Assembly (NCBI GenBank): GCA_000389735.1
Contig: APJY01000001.1
Location: 310,001 to 374,000, forward strand
Length of the DNA stretch: 64,000 nt
Source of the DNA: Sulfolobales archaeon Acd1
GTDB taxonomy: Archaea > Thermoproteota > Thermoprotei_A > Sulfolobales > Sulfolobaceae
Reading direction: 5' to 3'
How positions within the stretch are numbered: position 1 is the stretch's first letter; every line of letters begins with the position of its first letter. The translations under genes were made by a program, and so were the position numbers. This document shows positions 25,463 through 33,929 of the stretch, one piece after another. Below the pieces are notes generated by a model. The model was not told where the DNA came from. It did not search any database and saw only the letters and a list, made by a program, of their open reading frames with translations.

Positions 25463-26992
25463 ATGCCTCCTTTCGGTAAGGTGCTAGTCGCCAACAGGGG
25501 AGAGATCGCCGTCAGGGTCATGAAGGCCATGAAGGAAATGGGGATGAAGACGGTCGCCGTTTACTCCGAGGCCGATAAGTACGCTTTGCACGTCAAGTAC
25601 GCTGACGAGGCCTATTACATCGGCCCCGCCCCCGCGATTCAGAGCTACCTGAACATCGACGCAATAGTCGACGCGGCCCTCAAGGCGCACGCGGACGCGG
25701 TCCACCCGGGCTACGGTTTCCTCTCGGAAAACGCCGACTTCGCTGAGGCCGTCGAGAAGGCCGGCCTGACCTTCATCGGTCCTTCAGCGGAGGTCATGAA
25801 CAAGATAAAGTCGAAGCTGGACGGGAAGCGTTACGCCAAGATGGCGGGCGTCCCCATCTCACCTGGCTCCGACGCCCCCGTGGAAAGCCTCGACGAGGCG
25901 CTCAAACTAGCGGAGAGGATCGGCTACCCGATAATGGTGAAGGCCGCTTTCGGAGGTGGAGGGACAGGGATAACCAAGGTGAACTCCCCTGAGGAGCTCA
26001 AGGAAGTCTGGGAGAGGAACAAGAGGCTCGCCCAGCAAGCCTTCGGTAAGAGCGACCTCTATATTGAGAAAGCCGCCGTGGAACCCAGGCACATAGAGTT
26101 CCAGCTGATAGGCGACAGGTACGGCAGCTACGTGGTGGCCTGGGAGAGGGAGTGTACGATCCAGAGGAGGAACCAGAAACTGATCGAGGAGGCCCCGTCC
26201 GTAGCCCTCTCAATGGAGGAGAGGAGGTCGATGTTCGAGCCCATCATCAAGTTCGGCCAGCTCATGGGCTACTTCACCCTCGGCACGTTCGAGACCGTCT
26301 TCAGCGACAAGACCAGGGAGTTCTACTTCCTCGAGTTGAACAAGAGGCTCCAGGTGGAGCACACGGTGACCGAGCTGATCTTCAGGATAGACCTGGTGAA
26401 GCTTCAGACGAGGCTGGCAGCAGGGGAGCACTTACCCTTCACCCAGGAGGAGTTGGACAAGCGTTACAGGGGTCACGCGATCCAGTACAGGATCAACGCC
26501 GAGGACCCCCTGAACAACTTCACCGGCAGCTCGGGCTTCGTAACCTATTACAGGGAGCCCTCCGGCCCGGGAGTTAGGGTCGACACGGGTTACGTTGAGG
26601 GTAACTGGGTCCCGCCCTACTACGACTCCCTAATAGCCAAGCTGATAGTCTACGCCGAGAACAGGGCTGAGGCCATAAGGGTGGGCCTGAGGGCCTTGAA
26701 CGACTATAAGATAGGCGGGGTCAAGACCATCATTGACTTGCACAAGTGGATAAGCATGGACGAGGACTTCCAGAAGGGGAAGTTCACGACCGCCTACATC
26801 GCGGAGAAGACCCCCCAGTTCCTCAGGGACTTGAAGAGGTGGGAAGAGGAGAGGGCGGCGATAGCCCTAGTGGCTTACAACAAGGGGCTGCTCAAGAGGA
26901 AGGTAGAGGCCCAGGCCGGAGGTAAGGGAGTGGAGAACGCCTGGAAGACCCAAGGGAAGCTGATGCAGATGGCCCCGAGGGTGATGTGGTGA
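25463..26992 (+). CDS. accC: Acetyl-/propionyl-CoA carboxylase, biotin carboxylase subunit
   Basis: A 509-residue biotin carboxylase. It has the N-terminal domain (KVLVANRGEIAVRVMKAMKE), the ATP-grasp glycine loop KAAFGGGGTGI (about 157-167), the bicarbonate/ATP region WERECTIQRRNQKLIEEAPS and ELNKRLQVEHTVTE, and the C-terminal domain with INAEDP. The C-terminal extension of about 50 residues beyond bacterial AccC is usual in Sulfolobales. It carboxylates biotin on AccB using ATP and bicarbonate. In this order one enzyme carboxylates both acetyl-CoA and propionyl-CoA in the 3-hydroxypropionate/4-hydroxybutyrate cycle. Its stop overlaps the accB ATG. Confidence 0.96.
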   Translation: MPPFGKVLVANRGEIAVRVMKAMKEMGMKTVAVYSEADKYALHVKYADEAYYIGPAPAIQSYLNIDAIVDAALKAHADAVHPGYGFLSENADFAEAVEKAGLTFIGPSAEVMNKIKSKLDGKRYAKMAGVPISPGSDAPVESLDEALKLAERIGYPIMVKAAFGGGGTGITKVNSPEELKEVWERNKRLAQQAFGKSDLYIEKAAVEPRHIEFQLIGDRYGSYVVAWERECTIQRRNQKLIEEAPSVALSMEERRSMFEPIIKFGQLMGYFTLGTFETVFSDKTREFYFLELNKRLQVEHTVTELIFRIDLVKLQTRLAAGEHLPFTQEELDKRYRGHAIQYRINAEDPLNNFTGSSGFVTYYREPSGPGVRVDTGYVEGNWVPPYYDSLIAKLIVYAENRAEAIRVGLRALNDYKIGGVKTIIDLHKWISMDEDFQKGKFTTAYIAEKTPQFLRDLKRWEEERAAIALVAYNKGLLKRKVEAQAGGKGVENAWKTQGKLMQMAPRVMW

Positions 26993-27498
26993 TGCCCAAG
27001 GTCTACAGGCTCTACAACGACGTGGGCGACCTCTTCACCTTGGCCGTGGAGACCAAAGGGGACAAGTACGAGATAAAGACGGAGAACAACACGTACGAGG
27101 TGGAGTTCAAGGGTAGGGGCACTAAGGAGTGGGAGTCCGTAGTAATGGTTAACGGGAGGCCGAGAAGGGTCGAGGTGGACCAGGGCTACTTAATAATCGA
27201 CGGGAGCGAGGTATTCAGGATAGACAGGCTCAGCGAGGAGGCCCCGAAGGAGGGCGCGGCCCTGGAAGAGTTGCTCAAGGGCAAGGAGGGCGAAGTGGTT
27301 TCGCCCTTACAGGGCAGGGTCGTTCAGATAAGGGTTAAGGAGGGCGACGCGGTCAACAAGGGTCAGCCCTTGCTGTCCATAGAGGCCATGAAGTCGGAGA
27401 CCGTGATATCGGCACCGAAGGCCGGGATAGTGAAGAAGGTAAACGTCAAACCTGGCCAAGGAGTCAGGAAGGGAGACGTCCTGCTGATTATAGAATAA
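26992..27498 (+). CDS. accB: Biotin carboxyl carrier protein
   Basis: A 168-residue carrier. The C-terminal biotinyl domain (about 98-168) has the EAMKSE motif with biotinylated lysine K134 and the flanking hammerhead sequence. The N-terminal 90 residues form the archaeal linker domain. The ATG at 26992 shares its A with the accC stop TGA (ATG/TGA overlap) and is preferred over the GTG two codons earlier. It carries carboxybiotin from AccC to the PccB carboxyltransferase encoded next. It ends 114 bases before pccB. Confidence 0.95.
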   Translation: MPKVYRLYNDVGDLFTLAVETKGDKYEIKTENNTYEVEFKGRGTKEWESVVMVNGRPRRVEVDQGYLIIDGSEVFRIDRLSEEAPKEGAALEELLKGKEGEVVSPLQGRVVQIRVKEGDAVNKGQPLLSIEAMKSETVISAPKAGIVKKVNVKPGQGVRKGDVLLIIE

Positions 27499-27581
27499 AA
27501 AGTAACTAAAATCAATTATTTGATATTCAATTAATTATAGCAAAATTTTTCATTTAAATCCTAAGGTTTATACTTTTAAAA

Positions 27582-27590
27582 CTTTTTAAA
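27582..27590 (+). promoter_or_regulatory. TATA box for pccB
   Basis: CTTTTTAAA is centred 27 bases before the GTG at 27613. The preceding 27499-27580 stretch is almost entirely A and T, so pccB has its own promoter despite lying downstream of accB. Confidence 0.65.
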
Positions 27591-27612
27591 CCCCCTACGT
27601 CAATTAAGCCCC

Positions 27613-29187
27613 GTGAGCTCGCTTTACGAGAAGCCCCCAGTTGAGAAACTGGTCGAAGAATTGAAGCAACTCAAGGCCAAGGCCTATCAGGGAGGGGGAG
27701 ATGAGAGGATAAAGTTCCAACACAGCAAGGGCAAACTCACCGCTAGGGAGAGGCTCGCGCTCCTCTTCGACGAAGGCACCTTTATGGAGGTCGGGACTTT
27801 CGCCACCACCAAGGCCACGGAATTCGGCCTCGACAAGCAGAGGTTCTACGGTGACGGAGTAGTCACGGGCTGGGGTAAGGTCGACGGTAGGGTGGTGTTC
27901 GCTTACGCTCAGGACTTCACGGTTCTGGGAGGCTCGTTAGGCGAGACCCACGCGAGCAAGATAGCCAAGGTGTACGAGCTAGCGTTGAAGGTCGGCGCAC
28001 CGGTGGTAGGCATCAACGACTCGGGAGGCGCCAGGATCCAGGAAGGAGCTATGGCCTTAGAGGGCTACGGAATGGTGTTCAGGAGCAACGTGATGGCCTC
28101 GGGAGTGGTGCCGCAGATAACCATCATGGCGGGCCCCGCCGCGGGAGGGGCCGTTTACTCCCCCGCCCTCACGGACTTCATTATCATGATCAAGGGCGAC
28201 GCCTACTACATGTTCGTCACTGGGCCGGAGATCACCAGGGTCTCGCTGGGCGAGGAAGTATCTTATCAGGACTTGGGAGGAGCTGTGGTCCACTCCACCA
28301 AGTCCGGAGTGGTTCACTTCATGGTCGAGAACGAGGAGGAGGCCATCAACCTGACTAAGAGGCTACTGTCCTACTTGCCCTCCAACAACATGGAGGAACC
28401 GCCCTACATGGAGACGGGAGACCCCGCTGACAGGGACGTCCAGGGCGTGGAGCAAATAATGCCCAACGACGCGGCAAAGCCCTACAACATCAGGGAGATA
28501 ATAACGAGAATAGTTGACAACGGTGAGTTCCTTGAGGTCCACAGGCACTGGGCCACCAACATAATTGTGGGCTTCGCCAGGGTGGGCGGCCACGTGGTGG
28601 GCATCGTGGCCAACAACCCTGAGGAGTTCGGCGGGTCGATCGACGTCGACGCCGCGGACAAGGCCGCGAGGTTCATAAGGTTCTGCGACGCCTTCAACAT
28701 ACCCCTGATTAGCCTGACCGACACCCCAGGTTACGTCCCAGGCACCGAACAAGAGTACAAGGGCATAATAAGGCACGGGGCCAAAATGCTCTACGCCTTC
28801 GCCGAGGCCACGGTGCCTAAGATAAACGTAATCCTGAGGAAGGCCTACGGAGGCGCCCACATAGCGATGGACATCCACAGCCTCGGCGCGGACCTGGTCT
28901 ACGCCTGGCCGACCGCGGAGATAGCCGTGACGGGCCCTGAGGGGGCCGTGAGGATACTCTTCAGGAAGGAGATCCAGGCGTCCCAGAACCCTGACGAGTT
29001 CATCAAGCAAAAGATAGCCGAGTACAGGAAGCTCTTCGCCAACCCGTATTGGGCGGCCGAGAAGGGGATAATAGACGACGTCATAGAGCCGAAGGACACC
29101 AGGAGGGTCATAGTGAGGGCCTTAGAGATGCTGAAGAACAAGAGGGAGTTCAGGTACCCGAAGAAGCACGGGAACATACCTCTGTGA
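27613..29187 (+). CDS. pccB: Acetyl-/propionyl-CoA carboxylase, carboxyltransferase subunit
   Basis: A 524-residue carboxyltransferase of the crotonase-like fold with both halves. The N-terminal half has GINDSGGARIQEG, MAGPAAGGAVYSPAL and TGPEI. The C-terminal half has SLTDTPGYVPG, RKAYGGAHIAM and WPTAEIAVTGPEGAV. The glycine pairs forming the oxyanion holes are present. It moves CO2 from carboxybiotin to acetyl-CoA or propionyl-CoA, giving malonyl-CoA or methylmalonyl-CoA, the carbon-fixing steps of the 3HP/4HB cycle. The GTG start is fixed by the leaderless TATA box. The stop is 2 bases from the convergent endonuclease V gene. Confidence 0.96.
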   Translation: MSSLYEKPPVEKLVEELKQLKAKAYQGGGDERIKFQHSKGKLTARERLALLFDEGTFMEVGTFATTKATEFGLDKQRFYGDGVVTGWGKVDGRVVFAYAQDFTVLGGSLGETHASKIAKVYELALKVGAPVVGINDSGGARIQEGAMALEGYGMVFRSNVMASGVVPQITIMAGPAAGGAVYSPALTDFIIMIKGDAYYMFVTGPEITRVSLGEEVSYQDLGGAVVHSTKSGVVHFMVENEEEAINLTKRLLSYLPSNNMEEPPYMETGDPADRDVQGVEQIMPNDAAKPYNIREIITRIVDNGEFLEVHRHWATNIIVGFARVGGHVVGIVANNPEEFGGSIDVDAADKAARFIRFCDAFNIPLISLTDTPGYVPGTEQEYKGIIRHGAKMLYAFAEATVPKINVILRKAYGGAHIAMDIHSLGADLVYAWPTAEIAVTGPEGAVRILFRKEIQASQNPDEFIKQKIAEYRKLFANPYWAAEKGIIDDVIEPKDTRRVIVRALEMLKNKREFRYPKKHGNIPL

Positions 29188-29189
29188 GC

Positions 29190-29783
29190 CTAAACCCTCT
29201 TCTTTTCCTCCTTGCTTATCCTGTCAGCCACCTTCAAGATCCTCGGGTAACCCCTTTTCGCCAAATCTATACAGTCCTGTAGGTCCGTGAGGTTCCCGGG
29301 GGAGTAGTAGTACTTCCCCCACTTCACTCCCCTTTTCTCGCCGTCTATCACCACGTACTCTATCTCGCCCTCTCTCACGATTTCCCCAGAGAGCCTCGAC
29401 TTGGCCACGCCTATGGTGGGCACCTGGAGGAGGACTCCTATTACCGTGGCTATCCCGCTCCTCCTCGGGTGGGCCAGGCCGTGGCCGTCCACCAATATCA
29501 GGTCGCAGGAGAGGTCGTCGAGGGCCTCAAGCATCAAGGGGGCCTCCCTCATGAAGAGGAATCCCGGGATGTAGGGGAACTCAACCCTTCCCACGAACTT
29601 CCTGACCTCCAGCTTCCCTCCCTCCTCCCTTACCGCGACCGCTACGCCTAAGTCGCCCTTGTAGGCTACGTCGAGGGCGCAGAGGCTCCTCACGTTCTCC
29701 AACCCTAAGTGGGACTGCCTGTAGTTCCTCGCCACCAGGTGCTGGACGAGCTCGAGGAACCTCAGGGTGTGGGTCTCGACCAA
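29190..29783 (-). CDS. nfi: Endonuclease V
   Basis: A 197-residue protein of the Nfi family: [14 protein letters not shown] with the first metal-binding Asp, [19 protein letters not shown] (the PYIPG wedge motif), [18 protein letters not shown] with the second catalytic Asp and His, and VAKSRLSG. The enzyme nicks DNA one base after deaminated adenine (hypoxanthine), which matters at high temperature. The ATG at 29783 lies 22 bases inside the 3' end of the phosphatase gene, so the two form an operon. Confidence 0.94.
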   Translation of the reverse strand: MVETHTLRFLELVQHLVARNYRQSHLGLENVRSLCALDVAYKGDLGVAVAVREEGGKLEVRKFVGRVEFPYIPGFLFMREAPLMLEALDDLSCDLILVDGHGLAHPRRSGIATVIGVLLQVPTIGVAKSRLSGEIVREGEIEYVVIDGEKRGVKWGKYYYSPGNLTDLQDCIDLAKRGYPRILKVADRISKEEKKRV

Positions 29784-30226
29784 GACAACTCAAGCTCAAG
29801 GAGTAGCTTGAATTGGTTAAGGGTTTGTACCGCCCCCGGCCTGTACTTCCTGACCTCCTCGACCGCCTGCTGGGCGTTGAGGCTCTCCGTAAGCATTAGG
29901 TAACCCGCTATTACGGTGCCCGTCCTGCCCATCCCGCCGACGCAGTGTACGAGGTTCCCCTTCCCCTTACCTAGCCACCTGAAGATCTCGAAGAACTGCT
30001 CTTTATTCGGGGCGTGGCCGTCGGGGATGGGGGAGTGGAGGTACTCGAAACCCTTTTCCTTGAGCAACGAGAAGTAGTACGCGGCGTTTCCCCAGGCCTC
30101 CTCGATCTCCCAGTCTTCGGCCAGCACCAACACCCTCCTGACCCCTTCGGACTTCCAGATGTCGAGCTCGTCGACGCTGTAAGGCATTTGAGAACCACCG
30201 ATGATCCCCTTCCTCACCCAGTACAA
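29762..30226 (-). CDS. Dual-specificity / tyrosine protein phosphatase
   Basis: A 154-residue cysteine phosphatase with the P-loop [10 protein letters not shown] (C95, R101) and the general-acid Asp in PIPDGHAP (D69). Length and sequence match the single-domain Sulfolobus PTP (SSO2453), which starts MYWVRR. This one starts MYWVRK from the TTG at 30226, with GAGGTG six bases upstream as ribosome site. The GTG at 30235 is an alternative. It dephosphorylates phosphotyrosine and perhaps phosphoserine proteins. It is coupled to endonuclease V by a 22-base overlap. Confidence 0.92.
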   Translation of the reverse strand: MYWVRKGIIGGSQMPYSVDELDIWKSEGVRRVLVLAEDWEIEEAWGNAAYYFSLLKEKGFEYLHSPIPDGHAPNKEQFFEIFRWLGKGKGNLVHCVGGMGRTGTVIAGYLMLTESLNAQQAVEEVRKYRPGAVQTLNQFKLLLELELSWSRPTP

Positions 30227-30342
30227 GCTCTTCACCTCTCAGTAGATCCGCTGCTCCTCACCGTTCAGCCTTAGCTTTCTCTATGACTCGCCACTTATAG
30301 GTTGCTATGCAGTGAGGAACGCTAACCTCGACTAAAGCCCCC

Positions 30343-31101
30343 TCAAGAGTTCTTGACTGCCGAAGCGGTCTTCGTTTGGGCGCTCTGGGCTCCCTGGTCG
30401 CCCTGATAGGTTCTATAATTCTTAGAGTCCCTCGAGTCCCTCTCGCATATGCTCGTGAAGGGACAGAACATGCAGTTCCACGACATTTCCTGGTTAAGCT
30501 TGGCCTCCGGCTCCGGCAAGCTCTTATTCTTCAAGGCGTTGTGTAACGTCTTCGCCCTGTCCAGGGTCTCCTTGAAGAGCTGAGGGTCGTAGCTGACCTC
30601 GAACTCCTCCATCTCGAAGTCGCTCCTGTCAACGTAGAGCAGGATCCCTTTGGCGTTGGGAAAAGCCCTTAAGTAGACGTTCAGTTGTGCCACGTGTTCC
30701 TTCTTCGGTATCCATCTATTCTCTAAAGCCTTCTTCAAGTCGTCAACTGTTTTTACCTCCACCACGTACCTCTGCCTCCCCACCTCCAGCACTATTACGT
30801 CGTCGGCCCTACCCGAGAGGACTATCCCCTCGTCCTCGGGGTGGGGAATCCTTATGGGGACCTCAGAGAGCACCTTCGCCCCCTCGATCTCCTTCAGCAG
30901 GTCAGCGATGTAGTCGTGGATCACCGTGCCCAGCACTAGCCCGCCGAACTTCATCACGTTGAGGTGAGGTATCGTTCTCTCGTAGTACTGCTGCCTGAGA
31001 CACTTCCAGAGCTGCGACGGGTAATACTCGCCCTCGAAGGGAGGGTAGTAATTGGCCACCTCGTCGAGAAGCCTCCTGGTAATGATTTCCTTAAGCACCA
31101 T
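30343..31101 (-). CDS. Cas4-like PD-(D/E)XK exonuclease with Fe-S cluster
   Basis: A 252-residue RecB-type nuclease. The active site can be followed: H62, D100 or D101 in GRADD, E115-V-K117, and the QxxxY motif at Q139. Four cysteines, C34 and C210, C213, C219, are placed as [4Fe-4S] ligands as in Cas4 and the Sulfolobus homologue SSO0001, a 5'-to-3' DNA exonuclease. No cas gene or CRISPR repeat is nearby, so it is a stand-alone repair-type member. The frame is open further to 31188, but that would overlap the divergent gene. The ATG at 31101 gives the family length. Confidence 0.9.
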   Translation of the reverse strand: MVLKEIITRRLLDEVANYYPPFEGEYYPSQLWKCLRQQYYERTIPHLNVMKFGGLVLGTVIHDYIADLLKEIEGAKVLSEVPIRIPHPEDEGIVLSGRADDVIVLEVGRQRYVVEVKTVDDLKKALENRWIPKKEHVAQLNVYLRAFPNAKGILLYVDRSDFEMEEFEVSYDPQLFKETLDRAKTLHNALKNKSLPEPEAKLNQEMSWNCMFCPFTSICERDSRDSKNYRTYQGDQGAQSAQTKTASAVKNS

Positions 31102-31143
31102 AATGTAGAAGGAATAATACTCCGAATATCTACTTTTCCGTTC

Positions 31144-32073
31144 ATGGAAGCGGTAGTAACAGGCGGGGCTGGCTACATCGGCGGCCACCTGGTGGACGAA
31201 CTCATATCGAGAGGCTACAGGACGATCGTCTACGACGACTTCTCCTCTGGGAGCTACGTGAACCCGAAGGCTCTCTACAGCAAGGTTGACCTGAGGAATT
31301 CCGAAGGCCTAACCTTTCCGAAAGGGTCGATCGTCTTCCACCTGGCGGCCAACCCGGACGTCAGGACCTCCATGTACAACACCAAGGAGCACTTCGAGAG
31401 GGACGTAGTGGTTACCTTCAACGTGCTTGAGGCAGCTAGGAGGAGCGACGCCTTCTTCTTCCTCTTCGCCTCCTCCTCCACGGTCTACGGGGAGGCGGAC
31501 AAGCTCCCTACTCCAGAGGATTACCCCAAAAGGCCGATATCCTTCTACGGCCTGTTCAAGCAGGTAGGGGAGGAGATGGTGGAGTTCTACTCAAGGAACT
31601 ACGGCATTAGGGCCGTTTCCCTGAGGTTCGCCAACATAACCGGGGGCAGGGTGAGCCACGGAGTGGTCGTAGACTTCGTCAGGAAGCTCCTGAGGAATAG
31701 GGAGGAGCTGGAGATCCTTGGGAACGGGAAGCAAAAGAAGAGCTACTTGTACATCACGGACCTAATCGAGGCCATATTCGTTCTCCTAGAGAAGTTCAGG
31801 GGAGTTTACGACGCGTTCAATGTGGGTAACCTGGACTGGATAACTGTGGACGAGATAGCGAGGATAGTGGAGGAAGAGATGGGCCTGAAGCCCAGGCACG
31901 TTTATAAGGACTTCGGGGAGGGCAGGGGTTGGGCGGGGGACGTGAGGCTTATGCTCCTCGACATCAATAAGATAACGAGTCTGGGGTGGAGGCCCAGGTA
32001 CGGCTCTGCCGAGGCCGTTAGGTTTGCCGTCAGGGACGTGCTCAGGTCTTTAAATGTCGGACTACCGCATTAA
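31144..32073 (+). CDS. NAD-dependent NDP-sugar epimerase (GalE-like)
   Basis: A 309-residue extended short-chain dehydrogenase/reductase with the NAD motif [10 protein letters not shown] (6-15), the SSSTVYGE active-site strand and the YxxxK pair in SFYGLFKQV. It resembles UDP-glucose 4-epimerase or related sugar-nucleotide enzymes; the exact sugar is uncertain. The frame is open upstream to 30964, but the ATG at 31144 gives the usual start [10 protein letters not shown]. It is divergent from the Cas4-like gene with only 42 bases between starts. Its stop is 33 bases before tRNA-Leu. Confidence 0.9.
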   Translation: MEAVVTGGAGYIGGHLVDELISRGYRTIVYDDFSSGSYVNPKALYSKVDLRNSEGLTFPKGSIVFHLAANPDVRTSMYNTKEHFERDVVVTFNVLEAARRSDAFFFLFASSSTVYGEADKLPTPEDYPKRPISFYGLFKQVGEEMVEFYSRNYGIRAVSLRFANITGGRVSHGVVVDFVRKLLRNREELEILGNGKQKKSYLYITDLIEAIFVLLEKFRGVYDAFNVGNLDWITVDEIARIVEEEMGLKPRHVYKDFGEGRGWAGDVRLMLLDINKITSLGWRPRYGSAEAVRFAVRDVLRSLNVGLPH

Positions 32074-32105
32074 CGTTTTTATGCCTAGCGGATAAGAGGA
32101 GAATT

Positions 32106-32190
32106 GCGGGGGTGCCCGAGCCAGGTCAAAGGGGGCGGACTGAGGCTCCGCTGGCGTAGGCCTGCGTGGGTTCAAGTCCCACCCCCCGCA
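32106..32190 (+). tRNA. tRNA-Leu (GAG)
   Basis: An 85-base class II tRNA with a long variable arm (TGGCGTAGGCCTGC). The acceptor stem GCGGGGG pairs with CCCCCGC, followed by A. The anticodon stem GCGGA/TCCGC encloses the loop CTGAGGC with anticodon GAG (32142-32144) for CUC codons. The T arm GTGGG-TTCAAGT-CCCAC is perfect. No intron and no encoded CCA. Confidence 0.96.
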
Positions 32191-32209
32191 TTGGGGGCTC
32201 AGCCCCCAA
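32191..32209 (+). terminator. Hairpin directly after tRNA-Leu
   Basis: TTGGGGGC (32191-32198) and GCCCCCAA (32202-32209) form a perfect 8-bp stem with a 3-base loop, beginning at the first base after the tRNA. It resembles the hairpin after tRNA-Gly and may mark the transcript end or a processing site. Confidence 0.55.
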
Positions 32210-32281
32210 AGCATAATCGAAGTCGAGGCTCCGGATCGCCAGCCTCACCATCAGTTACTAATGACTTTCGTTTCCTAAAGG

Positions 32282-32325
32282 TCTCACGTCGTGAGATTCA
32301 TTAAATCAAAGGTATAAATAATACC
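32282..32325. promoter_or_regulatory. Palindrome and TATA box before the tat operon
   Basis: TCTCACG-T-CGTGAGA (32282-32296) is a perfect 15-base palindrome 15 bases ahead of GGTATAAATAATACC (32311-32325), which holds the TATA box (TATAAATA) inside GGTAT/ATACC arms. The position just upstream of the promoter suits an activator or repressor site. The predicted start of transcription is near 32342, giving a leader with a GGAGG ribosome site (32350-32354). Confidence 0.5.
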
Positions 32326-32367
32326 TCATCACGAATTTAATCTGGGGGTGAAGGAGGAACGTTCTCC

Positions 32368-32658
32368 ATGAGTCCTGGCGACATCGCGGTTTTGATCATA
32401 GTGGCACTTGTACTGTTCTTTGGGGCCAACAAGCTTCCCGAGCTGTTCAGGTCTATGGGTAGGGCAGTAGGAGAGTTCAAGAAGGGCAGGATGGAGGCCG
32501 AGTTGGAATTGCAGCAGATGCAACAGGCCTCCCAGCAGGGTCAGCAGACTCCAAATCCCCAGGTCTCAACTCAGCCCTCAAGGGAGGCCGAGTTAGAACA
32601 GAAGATAAGGGAGCTGCAGGCCGAGCTTGAGAGGCTGAAGGCCCAGAAGAGCCAGTGA
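32368..32658 (+). CDS. tatA: Twin-arginine translocase subunit TatA
   Basis: A 96-residue protein with the TatA plan: a short N-terminal membrane helix (DIAVLIIVALVLFFG), the FFGANKLPEL hinge, an amphipathic helix (FRSMGRAVGEFKKG) and a Gln-rich then coiled-coil C-terminal tail (EAELEQKIRELQAELERLKA). It forms the pore element of the Tat system, which exports folded proteins. The first of three tat genes. The ATG at 32368 follows a GGAGG site. Confidence 0.93.
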   Translation: MSPGDIAVLIIVALVLFFGANKLPELFRSMGRAVGEFKKGRMEAELELQQMQQASQQGQQTPNPQVSTQPSREAELEQKIRELQAELERLKAQKSQ

Positions 32659-32683
32659 CGGGAGGACTAAGGGAAGATGGGTT

Positions 32684-33055
32684 ATGATATCCAACTTAGA
32701 AGACACTTTAGTCATTCTTTTGGTCGCCTTACTCCTGTTTGGGGGTGACAAGAAGGCCGTAGAGTCGGTAAAGAACCTGGGCAAGATGTGGGGGGACTTC
32801 AGGAGGAGGCAAGAGGAGCTCAAGAGGGAGTTGATAAGGGAACTGAACGAGGCAGGCGAGCCGATGAGGCAAGTGGGGGGCGAGGTCTCTAAAGGAGTTT
32901 CGGAGGCCGGTCAAACTTACTACGTCAGGCCTTACTCCAACTTCACACCTGGCAACAGTGAAGAAAGGATAAGGAAATTGGAGGAGGAGATAAGGAGGTT
33001 ACAGGCCGAGCTTGAGAGGCTGAAAGCCGTTGAGCGAAAGGACGGCAAGAACTGA
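32684..33055 (+). CDS. Second TatA/TatB-like subunit
   Basis: A 123-residue protein with the same plan as the TatA before it: membrane helix (NLEDTLVILLVALLLFGG), a hinge with FGGDKKAVES, an amphipathic helix (VKNLGKMWGDFRRRQEEL) and a C-terminal coiled coil ending in IRRLQAELERLKA, nearly the same tail as TatA. An Asp/Glu-bearing N-terminus and longer tail suggest a TatB-like role in substrate recognition with TatC, but TatA and TatB cannot be separated by sequence alone. It lies 25 bases after tatA and overlaps tatC by 26 bases. Confidence 0.85.
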   Translation: MISNLEDTLVILLVALLLFGGDKKAVESVKNLGKMWGDFRRRQEELKRELIRELNEAGEPMRQVGGEVSKGVSEAGQTYYVRPYSNFTPGNSEERIRKLEEEIRRLQAELERLKAVERKDGKN

Positions 33056-33875
33056 GCAGGTGAAGGACGTAGAGAGGCCCTTATTGGATCACATCTTAGA
33101 GCTGGCTAGGAGAGTAAGGAGGATCCTCGTATTCCTCCTATCGTTTTTCCTCTTCTTCTTCGCCTTCGGCTACACCACAATTCAGGTCGGGAACTACGTT
33201 ATACCGGTCCCCTACCCCAGCCTCTTCGATAGCTTTTCGGTCATCATGGTCAGGTGGATAATCTACCACGTCCTCCCTCCAGGACTGAAGCTCATCAACC
33301 TGAACCCCTTAGACCCTATGATAGCCTCGGCCTACTTCTCGTTCTTCTTGGCTGTGTTCTTCTCCATACCTGTGATAATCAGGGAGGCTTGGGCCTTCGT
33401 TTCGCCCGGGCTTTACGAGCACGAGAGGAGGCTCTTCAAGAGGGTCATAGTGCCCGCCCTTCTGCTCTACGCGGGAGGGGCCGCCTTCGCTTATTTCGTC
33501 ATAATCCCACTCATGATGGAGTTCGTTCTAATATTCACTAGCGAGCTGGGAGTTGAGCCCACTTTGAGCCTGAGGGCTTTCGCGAGTACGGTCATCACCA
33601 TGATGACGGTCACGGGCTTAGCCTTCGAGTACCCCTTAGCTATGGCTGTAACCACCTACTTGGGCCTAGTGAAGGCGAAGACGTGGTTCGAGAACTGGAG
33701 GTGGGGTGTAATGGGGGCCTTCATAATAGCCTGGGCTATATCCCCTGGAACCACCGGCGGAGTTATCGAGACTACCATAGGGTTGATACTTTCGGTGCTT
33801 TATTTCGTGGGGGCTTACGCGGCCAAGGCCGTAGAGAGGAAGAAAGTGAGGGAAAACAGGCAATTGAAACGTTGA
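33030..33875 (+). CDS. tatC: Twin-arginine translocase subunit TatC
   Basis: A 281-residue protein with six membrane helices and the TatC features: cytoplasmic N-terminal ERPLLDHILELARRV, IIREAWAFVSPGLYEHERRLFKRV between helices 2 and 3, and FEYPLAMAVTTYLGLV. TatC recognises the twin-arginine signal peptide. The TTG at 33030 (MSERTARTEQVKDVERP) is the start, 26 bases inside the previous gene, so translation is coupled. The last gene of the tat operon; a stem-loop begins at its stop codon. Confidence 0.94.
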   Translation: MSERTARTEQVKDVERPLLDHILELARRVRRILVFLLSFFLFFFAFGYTTIQVGNYVIPVPYPSLFDSFSVIMVRWIIYHVLPPGLKLINLNPLDPMIASAYFSFFLAVFFSIPVIIREAWAFVSPGLYEHERRLFKRVIVPALLLYAGGAAFAYFVIIPLMMEFVLIFTSELGVEPTLSLRAFASTVITMMTVTGLAFEYPLAMAVTTYLGLVKAKTWFENWRWGVMGAFIIAWAISPGTTGGVIETTIGLILSVLYFVGAYAAKAVERKKVRENRQLKR

Positions 33876-33929
33876 CTTCTCTTCGGGAGGCGGAATCGAT
33901 TAGGAAGCTGAGAAGTCGGGGGGACCCCC
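33874..33929 (+). terminator. Stem-loops after tatC
   Basis: GACTTCTC (33874-33881) and GAGAAGTC (33910-33917) form a perfect 8-bp stem around a 28-base loop that starts inside the tatC stop codon. It is followed at once by GGGGGG-A-CCCCC (33918-33929). The two together could end the operon or be the end structure of a decayed mobile element. Confidence 0.4.

Noticed and set aside
28363-29010. Long antisense frame (215 codons) opposite pccB
   Set aside because: It mirrors the codon pattern of the well-supported pccB gene; His/Val/Gly-rich with no fold. Similar antisense frames at 16234-16986, 36467-36889 and 46639-47004 were left out for the same reason.
30964-31143. N-terminal extension of the sugar epimerase from 30964
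   Set aside because: It lies over the Cas4-like gene on the other strand and precedes the standard Rossmann start.
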